The translations under genes were made by a program, and so were the position numbers. A stretch of 5,303 nt of DNA. Origin: Halobacteriales archaeon. GTDB taxonomy: Archaea > Halobacteriota > Halobacteria > Halobacteriales > SKSH01. The stretch lies in assembly GCA_007118075.1 (NCBI GenBank), contig SKSH01000160.1:1-5303 (forward strand), given 5' to 3'. The notes under the pieces are model-generated. The model ran no database searches and had not been told where the DNA came from. It was given only the letters and a program-made list of their open reading frames with translations. Shown here piece after piece: positions 1 to 5,030 of the stretch (positions are counted from its first letter, which is position 1; the number at the start of each line of letters is the position of its first letter).

Positions 1-24
1 CCAGAACACATGGCCATTGGCCAT
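1..24 (-). CDS. lysS: Probable lysyl-tRNA synthetase (class I), N-terminal 8 codons only
   Basis: An ATG at 24-22 on the minus strand opens a frame (MANGHVFW) that leaves the window at position 1. It starts 5 nt after the pyrH stop. It is preceded by GGTGATC (34-28), which is complementary to the archaeal 16S rRNA 3' tail and well spaced for initiation. In haloarchaea the gene after pyrH is commonly the class I lysyl-tRNA synthetase, which charges tRNA-Lys in the cytoplasm. As I recall, its N-terminus in that group often contains an FWAD-like stretch, and HVFW fits the beginning of it. The start and frame are seen directly. The identity is inferred from context plus a very short match, and no catalytic motif (HIGH-like or KMSKS-like) is inside the window. 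Confidence 0.5.
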
Positions 25-27
25 GTT

Positions 28-34
28 GATCACC
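28..34 (-). promoter_or_regulatory. Shine-Dalgarno-like GGTGATC before lysS
   Basis: The minus strand reads GGTGATC at 34-28, followed by AAC and the ATG at 24. The heptamer matches the 3' part of the archaeal consensus AGGAGGTGATC. It overlaps the pyrH TGA stop (32-30), so translation of the second gene is probably coupled to the end of pyrH. The same heptamer precedes hyuB, also an internal operon gene. It supports ATG 24 as a real start. Confidence 0.5.
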
Positions 35-737
35 ATTCAGCAGGCTCTTGCATGCCGTCTACCACGACGTCGGTTCCATCGTGTGAACCGGTGCGCACGG
101 CGGTTTCTATCGCCGATGGATCTGATCCGTCGAGGACGATGGTCCGCAACCCGGCTCGCTGGATGATCTTCGCCGCGAGTAGGTCGACCGGTGATTGACT
201 CCCAGCGCTCATCTCGATATCTGCGATCACTTCGAGGAGCCTACTCACATCGATCTGGTCGAATCGTTCAGCGGTTGGATCACTCGCTGGATCGCCACTG
301 TAGACTCCATCGATGCTCGTGGCGTAGACGAGAAGATCCGCACCGACATACTCGGCGGTGGCGGCACTAACCGCGTCGGTCGTCTGTGCAGGGGCTACCC
401 CACCCAATACTGGGACATCACCCTGACGTAGCGCCTGTCCAGCCTCGGCGTAGGTGGTAGCCGGCCAGGGATGGGCGATATTGCCGATACCTTCGATGAG
501 CAACCGCGCATTCAGGCGGGTGACAGCGATTCCGACCTCATCCAGTCTGACCTCGTCCGCCCCGAGTGCTCGACCGGCGGCGATGTACTCTCTCGCGATC
601 GGTCCACCACCGACGACCACGGCAACCTCGTGTCCGTCGTCGACGAGCCTGCCGATCGCGGTGGCATGTGCCTCGATCACAGACGGATCTACCTCGGCGA
701 AGGCCACCGATCCGCCCAGCGAAATGACGACTCTCAT
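30..737 (-). CDS. pyrH: UMP kinase (uridylate kinase, archaeal PyrH)
   Basis: This gene encodes the cytoplasmic enzyme that phosphorylates UMP to UDP with ATP, in pyrimidine nucleotide synthesis (amino-acid-kinase fold). The 235-residue product is the normal archaeal length. Visible motifs, numbered from the start used here, are the phosphate loop SLGGS (6-10), VGGGPIAREYI (42-52), the UMP-site region QTTDAVSA (118-125), ATSIDGVYSGDP (139-150) and the conserved tail segment SAGSQSPVDLLAAKII (177-192), then VLDGSDP (201-207). The frame is open up to an ATG at 791, but those 18 extra residues are not part of the family, whose members begin with MRVVISLGGS. A TATA-like CTTAAG lies 26-31 nt upstream of ATG 737, and no Shine-Dalgarno is seen. 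Both fit a leaderless mRNA starting at 737. It is the first gene of an operon continuing into probable lysS. Confidence 0.95.
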   Translation of the reverse strand: MRVVISLGGSVAFAEVDPSVIEAHATAIGRLVDDGHEVAVVVGGGPIAREYIAAGRALGADEVRLDEVGIAVTRLNARLLIEGIGNIAHPWPATTYAEAGQALRQGDVPVLGGVAPAQTTDAVSAATAEYVGADLLVYATSIDGVYSGDPASDPTAERFDQIDVSRLLEVIADIEMSAGSQSPVDLLAAKIIQRAGLRTIVLDGSDPSAIETAVRTGSHDGTDVVVDGMQEPAEW

Positions 738-762
738 TGGGCCGACATACCCGAGAGGCGTC

Positions 763-768
763 CTTAAG
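763..768 (-). promoter_or_regulatory. Candidate TATA box of pyrH
   Basis: CCCTTAAGG occupies about 761-769, with the core CTTAAG at 763-768. Its centre is about 28 nt upstream of the A of ATG 737. That is the spacing expected between an archaeal TATA box and the transcription start when the mRNA is leaderless. The core is poorer in A/T than an ideal haloarchaeal box (TTTAWA-like), so this is a position-supported call, not a strong consensus match. Confidence 0.45.
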
Positions 769-788
769 GGTTGCCAAGGATGGCTGAC

Positions 789-810
789 CACTGTATCGGA
801 TCATACTGTG
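789..810. repeat. Imperfect 22-bp dyad upstream of pyrH
   Basis: CACTGTAT (789-796) and ATACTGTG (803-810) are inverted copies with one mismatched pair and a 6-bp centre. The dyad sits about 20 bp upstream of the pyrH TATA box and 27 bp downstream of the hyuB stop. It could be an operator for pyrH or a hairpin at the 3' end of the hyuAB transcript. No oligo-T run follows it on the minus strand, which makes a terminator less likely. The rest of the 99-bp gap (738-836) shows only a short GTGG/CCAC pair around a GGTACC palindrome (808-821). Confidence 0.35.
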
Positions 811-836
811 GAAGGTACCACCCTTGCAGGCTGTGT

Positions 837-2381
837 TCACTCGGGAGAGGGCGCTCCGTAGCCCCCACCACCCGGGGTGAGAATGCTGATCTGTGTCCCG
901 GCCTCGACACGGACGGTCACCTTCGAGCCCACTGGATCATCATCGATGCGATTCTCACCGACCCTTCCCGGTTTACCACCCGCTACGCCAGGTGGCCCCA
1001 GTCTCCGGCGCTCAGAGAGGATCGAGACCGTCGCAGGTGCTTCCACTCGCATGGTACGCTCGATCCCGGTTCCACCGCGATGTCGCCCACGACCACCACT
1101 TCCGGTTCTGAGCCCATATCGCTCGACGAGTACCGGATAGGCACGCTCAAGAGCCTCGATCGGGGTGTTCCGTGTGTTGGTCATGCCGACGTGGACGCCA
1201 TCGGTCCCATCGGCCGTTTCGGTGGCTCCCGCCCCACCGCCGATCGTCTCATAGTAGGTATGCTCGCCCTCAAACCCGATGATGAGGTTGTTCATCGTCC
1301 CCTGACCATGCGCTGGAAGTGAGGAAACGGCTTGCCTGAGTGCGTCAAGGAGCACGTCGACGATCCGCTGACTGGTCTCGACATTCCCACCCCCGACCGC
1401 TGCGGGTGGGTTGGGATCCAACAGTGAGCCAGCTGGGATCGAGATATCTACCGACTGATAACAGCCGTGGTTGGAGGGGATATCCGGGTCGGTGATGCAC
1501 CTGAGCATGAAATAGACCGCGCTTTTTGCGACCGCTGGTGGCGCATTCAGATTCCCAGGAACCTGGTCAGCGGTTCCATCGAAATCTACCTCGATCTTGT
1601 CATCCTCGACGGCGACGGTCAGCTCGATCGGGATTGGTTCGTTGCTGAACCCATCTCCCTCAAGGTAATCGATCCCGTGATAGGTCCCGTTCTGGATGGC
1701 CTCGATCGCGTCGGTCGTCCGCCTTGCCGAGTAGTCGATGACCGCATCGTATGCTGCTAACAGGCGGTCGATTCCGTGGGTTTCGACGACGGATTCTAGC
1801 CGTCGGTTCCCGACCCGTAATGCCCCGAGTTGGGCCATGAGGTCTGCTCGGCGCTGGCGTGGATTTCGAACGTTCGACAGCAGGAGTTCGATCGGCGCCT
1901 CACGGAGCTGATCACCATCGGCGATCGGGGTCGGAGGGACACGCATTCCCTCCTCGAAGATGGTCCTGGCGCCACCAGCGAGACCGCCTGGCGTTGGCCC
2001 CCCGATATCTGCCCAATGGGCACGGATCGCTCCGTATCCGACGTGGGTTTCGGCTACGAAGATCGCCCCGACCACCGTGACATCTGGCAGATGGCTCCCA
2101 CCGTGGTACGGATCGTTGACGAGATAGGTCGCCTCGGGATCGGACTGGGCATCGATGACGGCCTCGACCGCGTCCGGCATCGCGCCGAGGTGAACGGGAA
2201 TGTGCTCAGCTTGTGCAATGAGTCGTCCGTCTGGATCGAAGAGCGCACTTGAGGCGTCTCGACGCTCTTTGATGTTCGGGGAGTAGGCTGACCTGATGAG
2301 TGTCCGACCCATCTCCTCAGCGATCCCATCGAGTTGGCGTCGGAATACCTCGAGTGAGACGGCATCGAAAGACGACATCAT
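837..2381 (-). CDS. hyuB: Hydantoinase B/oxoprolinase family protein (HyuB)
   Basis: This is the B subunit of an ATP-dependent hydantoinase/5-oxoprolinase-type enzyme, which opens a cyclic imide or lactam ring together with HyuA. The 514-residue product covers the whole HyuB domain. Motifs in order are NDPYHGGSHLPD (89-100), AHWADIGG (121-128), DFDGTADQVPGNLNAP (266-281), PAAVGGGNVETSQRI (326-340), HGQGTMNNL (358-366), YETIGGGAGA (377-386), DGVHVGMTNTRNTPIEALE (394-412), GSGGRGRHRGGTGIER (427-442) and the C-terminal LTPGGGGYGAP (501-511). Gly399 sits where, from memory, some bacterial homologues have His (HxHMTNT). I believe Gly is also a natural variant. The ATG at 2381 overlaps the hyuA stop as ATGA, and a second ATG follows directly at 2378. 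GGTGATC lies just upstream. Acetone carboxylase alpha is unlikely, because that subunit is much longer and no gamma subunit is present. The substrate cannot be read from the sequence. Confidence 0.92.
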   Translation of the reverse strand: MMSSFDAVSLEVFRRQLDGIAEEMGRTLIRSAYSPNIKERRDASSALFDPDGRLIAQAEHIPVHLGAMPDAVEAVIDAQSDPEATYLVNDPYHGGSHLPDVTVVGAIFVAETHVGYGAIRAHWADIGGPTPGGLAGGARTIFEEGMRVPPTPIADGDQLREAPIELLLSNVRNPRQRRADLMAQLGALRVGNRRLESVVETHGIDRLLAAYDAVIDYSARRTTDAIEAIQNGTYHGIDYLEGDGFSNEPIPIELTVAVEDDKIEVDFDGTADQVPGNLNAPPAVAKSAVYFMLRCITDPDIPSNHGCYQSVDISIPAGSLLDPNPPAAVGGGNVETSQRIVDVLLDALRQAVSSLPAHGQGTMNNLIIGFEGEHTYYETIGGGAGATETADGTDGVHVGMTNTRNTPIEALERAYPVLVERYGLRTGSGGRGRHRGGTGIERTMRVEAPATVSILSERRRLGPPGVAGGKPGRVGENRIDDDPVGSKVTVRVEAGTQISILTPGGGGYGAPSPE

Positions 2382-4390
2382 CGATCACCCGCACGTTCGA
2401 TGACGGGGACCGGAGCGGATTTTTCGAGCCGCCATCCAGGAGGGATAACCACCGTATCGTGCTCACGTTCGATGAGCATCGGACCGGCATCGAGCCCCGC
2501 CTGTGGTTGTCCATCGAACACCTGAAACTCGGTGATCGATTCATCCGGAAGTTGTACCTCACGAGAACCGACCAATTCTCCCCCGGGTTCAGAATCTCCT
2601 TTCCAGTTGAACTCTGCTGAGACGATTGCCTGCACCCGACAGGCGATCACCGTGATCTCATCATCGAGGGTGTAGCCCCTTCGACGGCGATGTGTCTCGT
2701 GATAGCGCGACTGAAGGGTATCGACATCGACCGGATCATCGACCGGCACCTGCAGTTCGTAGCTCTGACCAACGTACCGAAGATCCGCAAAGCGCCGCAC
2801 GGTCGCCATTTCTGGTTGCGTGCAGCGTCTGCGGGCCGATGTCTCCAACTGATCGAAATATTGTTCTAGCGATTGGCCATCTCCAAGCGGTTCGTGGACA
2901 CCGGTTGCGGCGTCGTGGCGTTCGTCAGCCGTCACGAGGCCGACCGCAGAGAGCAATCCAGCCATCGGAGGTGTCGCTATCTGGCCGATACCCAACCGAT
3001 CGGCGATGCCGGTTGCGAACATCCCCCCGGCGCCTCCGAAGGCGATGAGGGTGTACGCCCGTGGATCGTGGCCTCGTTCGACCGTGATATGTCTGATCGC
3101 CTGAGCCATGGTCTCGGTTGCGATCCGGACGGTCCCGGCAGCGGCGGTTTGGGCATCAGCAAGTCCCGCCGAGTCTGCGAGCGCAGCCAACGAGGTCTCG
3201 GCGGCATCGATATCGAGTTCGAGCCCCCTTCCGAAGACCCGATCCGCTCCGATGATACCGAGGACAGCCGCTGCATCGGTCACGGTCGGTTCCATACCAC
3301 CTTTCCCATAACAGACTGGACCGGGTGCAGCACCAGCTGAACGAGGACCCACACGCAAGGCGCCACCCTTGTCGACCCAAGCGATCGATCCACCACCGGC
3401 ACCCACGGTATGGATGTCAAGCGCCGGCACCCTGATCGGGATGCTGTCGATGCGGGTCTCGGTCGTCCTGGTCGGCTCGTCCCCCTCGATGAGGCTCACA
3501 TCGGCTGAGGTGCCCCCCATGTCGAGGGTGATATAACCTACATCTGTGGACTGCGTGGATGATACGGCATTCATCCCACCGACGACACCAGCTGCCGGTC
3601 CCGAGAGGACTCCTGCAACGGCACGGCTGATGAGGCGAGGTGGAGTAACGACCCCACCGTTTGACTGCATGACGTGTGGAGTGGGCAGTCCGATCGCTGT
3701 CGCATCCTCGATGAGGCGATCGAGATAGTCCTTGAGCAGGGGGGTGAGGTACGCGCTGGCCGTGGTCGTGGCCGCACGCTCGTACTCTCTGACGGTCGGA
3801 TCGATGTCACTCGAAACGATCACCGGTGCATCGAGTTCGCTGGAGAGTCGATCAGCAACGAGCTTTTCATGGGTGGGATCGATATCGCTGTGGAGAAAGC
3901 AGACTGCTACCGCCTCATACGAATCCAACTCGTCGATGAGTTCAGCAAGTTCGTCCCCATCGATCTCCACCCGAACAGCTCCAGGGTCATGGTGTGCTGG
4001 AGGCGGGGTGCGTTCAGTGAGTTCGTACCGGTCCTCCCGTGGGATGAGTGGATCGGGACGGTGTGCCGCAAGGTCGTACATCACCGTACGGTCTTGGCGA
4101 CCGATCTCGAGCACGTCTCGAAACCCTGCCGTCGTCACAAGGGCGGTATCGGCACCACGCCGTTCGAGGAGCGCATTGGTGGCAACCGTTGAACCGTGTC
4201 GGAACACATCAATCGTCTCCGGTTCGACCCCTGATTGTTCACATGCCTGCTCGATCGCTTGGATGACACCTCGATGTGGTTGGTCGGTACTCGGGACTTT
4301 GACCGCGACCGGTGAATCACCTCGTTGTACGAGGATCGCGTCGGTGAAGGTCCCACCAACGTCGACCCCGACGGCGGTACGTGGTGACAT
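2378..4390 (-). CDS. hyuA: Hydantoinase/oxoprolinase family protein (HyuA), ATP-binding subunit
   Basis: This is the A subunit of an ATP-dependent hydantoinase/5-oxoprolinase, with the ASKHA (actin/Hsp70-like) nucleotide-binding fold, acting with HyuB in the cytoplasm. It is 670 residues from ATG 4390, the usual family length. Motifs are phosphate-1 VGVDVGGTFTDA (7-18), RHGSTVATNALLERRGA (64-80), SNGGVVTP (243-250), LSGPAAGVVGG (262-272), phosphate-2 LDMGGTSADVSL (289-300), HTVGAGGGSIA (327-337), GPRSAGAAPGPVCYGKGG (348-365), LIAFGGAGG (448-456) and the C-terminal LRYVGQSYEL (537-546) and GPMLIEREHDTVVIPPGW (636-653). ATG 4390 is chosen because the family begins a few residues before DVGGTFTD. 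The same frame is open to ATG 4513 (41 more residues, with GC-rich third positions), and the A/T-rich promoter lies upstream of 4513, so a longer protein is possible. No Shine-Dalgarno precedes either start. It forms a two-gene operon with hyuB. Confidence 0.93.
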   Translation of the reverse strand: MSPRTAVGVDVGGTFTDAILVQRGDSPVAVKVPSTDQPHRGVIQAIEQACEQSGVEPETIDVFRHGSTVATNALLERRGADTALVTTAGFRDVLEIGRQDRTVMYDLAAHRPDPLIPREDRYELTERTPPPAHHDPGAVRVEIDGDELAELIDELDSYEAVAVCFLHSDIDPTHEKLVADRLSSELDAPVIVSSDIDPTVREYERAATTTASAYLTPLLKDYLDRLIEDATAIGLPTPHVMQSNGGVVTPPRLISRAVAGVLSGPAAGVVGGMNAVSSTQSTDVGYITLDMGGTSADVSLIEGDEPTRTTETRIDSIPIRVPALDIHTVGAGGGSIAWVDKGGALRVGPRSAGAAPGPVCYGKGGMEPTVTDAAAVLGIIGADRVFGRGLELDIDAAETSLAALADSAGLADAQTAAAGTVRIATETMAQAIRHITVERGHDPRAYTLIAFGGAGGMFATGIADRLGIGQIATPPMAGLLSAVGLVTADERHDAATGVHEPLGDGQSLEQYFDQLETSARRRCTQPEMATVRRFADLRYVGQSYELQVPVDDPVDVDTLQSRYHETHRRRRGYTLDDEITVIACRVQAIVSAEFNWKGDSEPGGELVGSREVQLPDESITEFQVFDGQPQAGLDAGPMLIEREHDTVVIPPGWRLEKSAPVPVIERAGDR
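2383..2389 (-). promoter_or_regulatory. Shine-Dalgarno-like GGTGATC before hyuB
   Basis: The minus strand reads GGTGATC at 2389-2383, one base before ATG 2381. Aligned to the anti-Shine-Dalgarno, this is the 3' part of AGGAGGTGATC, which puts the GGAGG register about 6 nt from the start. It lies inside the last codons of hyuA and fits translational coupling through the 4-nt overlap. Confidence 0.45.
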
Positions 4391-4525
4391 ATTGTCGATG
4401 TCGATACACTCGATCGTAGAGGTGCTAAAGGGGTCGGTGTTGTCCCTGATGGCAGGTACTTTTGCGTAGCGCGAGGCGATCATCCCACCGGCAAGTTCCT
4501 TTAATCCAGACATTCATAACTGAAA

Positions 4526-4555
4526 TCTTATATCATAGATTATGTGATATTTAAT
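4526..4555 (-). promoter_or_regulatory. A/T-rich promoter region of hyuAB
   Basis: This is the most A/T-rich stretch on the hyuA side of the divergent region. It offers two TATA-like cores on the minus strand. TTAAATAT (4554-4547) would place transcription start near 4523, about 10 nt before ATG 4513. GATATAAG (4535-4528) would place it near 4504, inside the possible extension, with ATG 4483 or 4390 as the next in-frame starts. Which one is used decides the HyuA N-terminus. Position and composition support a promoter, but the exact box is uncertain. Confidence 0.45.
4530..4550. repeat. A/T-rich inverted repeat in the hyuA promoter
   Basis: ATATCA (4530-4535) and TGATAT (4545-4550) are perfect inverted arms around a 9-bp centre. 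That centre region itself contains CATA-GAT-TATG (4534-4544). The dyad covers both TATA-like cores of hyuA, a position suited to a repressor operator. In such A/T-rich DNA short dyads also arise by chance, so the regulatory role is inference. Confidence 0.3.
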
Positions 4556-4611
4556 CGGCTCATCGGGCGAAATCAACTGTTTCAACCGTTATATCGGAGG
4601 AATAAATTGGT

Positions 4612-4675
4612 GTGAAATGCCGTGAACGGTACTGAATCGACCACAAAAAGGTGAATCATAGTGAAACAACCTGAA
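4612..4675 (+). repeat. Six (G/C)TGAA pentamers in 10-bp phase (two triplets)
   Basis: GTGAA begins at 4612, 4622, 4651 and 4661, and CTGAA at 4632 and 4671. Each triplet runs GTGAA, GTGAA, CTGAA with an exact 10-bp step, and the two triplets are offset by 39 bp. Bases after the pentamer are partly shared too (TGAACGG at 4623 and 4672, TGAATC at 4633 and 4652). The 10-bp step is not a multiple of three, and all frames contain stops, so this is not coding. It places each copy on the same face of the helix. The array ends 12 bp before the TATA box of the downstream gene and lies in the divergent region shared with hyuA. A cooperative protein-binding array is the simplest reading. Confidence 0.6.
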
Positions 4676-4687
4676 CGGACATACCCC

Positions 4688-4693
4688 TATATA
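4688..4693 (+). promoter_or_regulatory. TATA box of the small winged-helix gene
   Basis: TATATA at 4688-4693 follows a C-run (4684-4687). Transcription start would be expected near 4717, giving a leader of about 12 nt before ATG 4730. No Shine-Dalgarno is visible in that leader. This is the clearest TATA box in the window. Confidence 0.6.
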
Positions 4694-4695
4694 CG

Positions 4696-4706
4696 GCGGT
4701 GACCGC
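4696..4706. promoter_or_regulatory. Small palindrome GCGGTgACCGC between TATA and start
   Basis: Perfect 5-bp arms surround a single central base. The palindrome begins 2 bp after the TATA box and ends before the predicted transcription start. A protein bound here would block polymerase, so it is a candidate operator. The arms are short and the assignment is inference. Confidence 0.3.
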
Positions 4707-4729
4707 TGGTCGGAAATTAGAGACGCACC

Positions 4730-4969
4730 ATGAGTACGACACAACAGTCCCAACATCTTTCGAAGCAGGAACGCCTCGAGCAATATCTCCGTGAACAACT
4801 CGAGGATGGCGAACTGTACTTCAAGAGCAAGTTCATCGCGGAGGATGTAGGCCTGTCTCCGAAGGAGATCGGGGCACTCATGGTCAAGCTCAAAGACTCC
4901 GCCACCGACATGAACATCGAGAAATGGTCGTACACCAGTGCCACCACCTGGCGCGTCACCCAAAGCTGA
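4730..4969 (+). CDS. Small winged-helix-like protein, DUF7123-like haloarchaeal family
   Basis: The product is 79 residues, soluble, with no signal peptide or membrane segment. A polar N-terminal tail (1-10) leads into a predicted helix SKQERLEQYLREQLEDG (11-27). A second helix KSKFIAEDVG (32-41) and the likely recognition helix SPKEIGALMVKLKDSA (43-58) follow. The last part is a Trp-containing beta-wing, IEKWSYTSATTWRVT (63-77). The YFKSKFIAEDVGLSPKEIG pattern and the STTWRVT-like end match, from memory, a family of short haloarchaeal proteins named DUF7123, with no established function. The fold suggests DNA binding. It is divergent from hyuA and lies 61 bp before the protease gene on the same strand. 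The start is supported by the TATA box at 4688 and the absence of any earlier in-frame ATG that would make sense. Possible roles are autoregulation or control of hyuAB. Neither is shown by the sequence. Confidence 0.85.
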   Translation: MSTTQQSQHLSKQERLEQYLREQLEDGELYFKSKFIAEDVGLSPKEIGALMVKLKDSATDMNIEKWSYTSATTWRVTQS

Positions 4970-4995
4970 ACCTCAACCGATTCTCCCTGTCGAGG

Positions 4996-5001
4996 CATAA
5001 G
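4996..5001 (+). promoter_or_regulatory. Possible TATA-like box for the protease gene
   Basis: CATAAG at 4996-5001 is centred about 32 nt before ATG 5031, compatible with a start of transcription a few bases upstream of it. No Shine-Dalgarno is seen before the ATG (the preceding bases are a C-run and GTCGGG), as in a nearly leaderless mRNA. The match is weak. Confidence 0.3.
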
Positions 5002-5004
5002 ACG

Positions 5005-5009
5005 TTTTT
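5005..5009 (+). terminator. Short oligo-T run, possible archaeal terminator
   Basis: Five T residues lie 36 nt after the stop of the winged-helix gene and 22 nt before the next start. Archaeal polymerase can terminate at such runs without a hairpin. Five is short, so partial read-through into the protease gene is likely. Confidence 0.3.
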
Positions 5010-5030
5010 CCACAGCCACCCCCCGTCGGG

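Noticed and set aside
10..24. Near-palindrome ATGGCCATTGGCCAT
   Set aside because: It is odd-length with a central mismatch and lies within the first codons of the probable lysS gene. A regulatory role is not needed to explain it.
738..791. ATG at 791 as the pyrH start
   Set aside because: The 18 added residues do not belong to the UMP kinase family, and the TATA-like box at 763-768 would lie inside the coding sequence. ATG 737 fits both family and promoter.
454..1322. Plus-strand open frames at 454-861 and 771-1322 spanning the pyrH-hyuB gap
   Set aside because: They are mostly antisense to pyrH and hyuB, low in typical family content, and rich in Arg/Pro/Ser/Thr as expected for shadows. 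No start signal was seen.
3732..4469. A 245-codon open frame on the plus strand, antisense to hyuA
   Set aside because: It is a Ser/Arg/Thr-rich shadow frame that mirrors the GC-rich codon pattern of hyuA. It has no recognisable domain and no promoter, while the opposite strand carries clear HyuA motifs throughout.
4596..4635. GGAGG (4596-4600) followed by a GTG at 4612 and a 7-codon frame, as a possible leader peptide
   Set aside because: The frame ends after seven codons, the spacing of 11 nt is long, and the GTG is part of the first repeat of the TGAA array. It is most likely chance.
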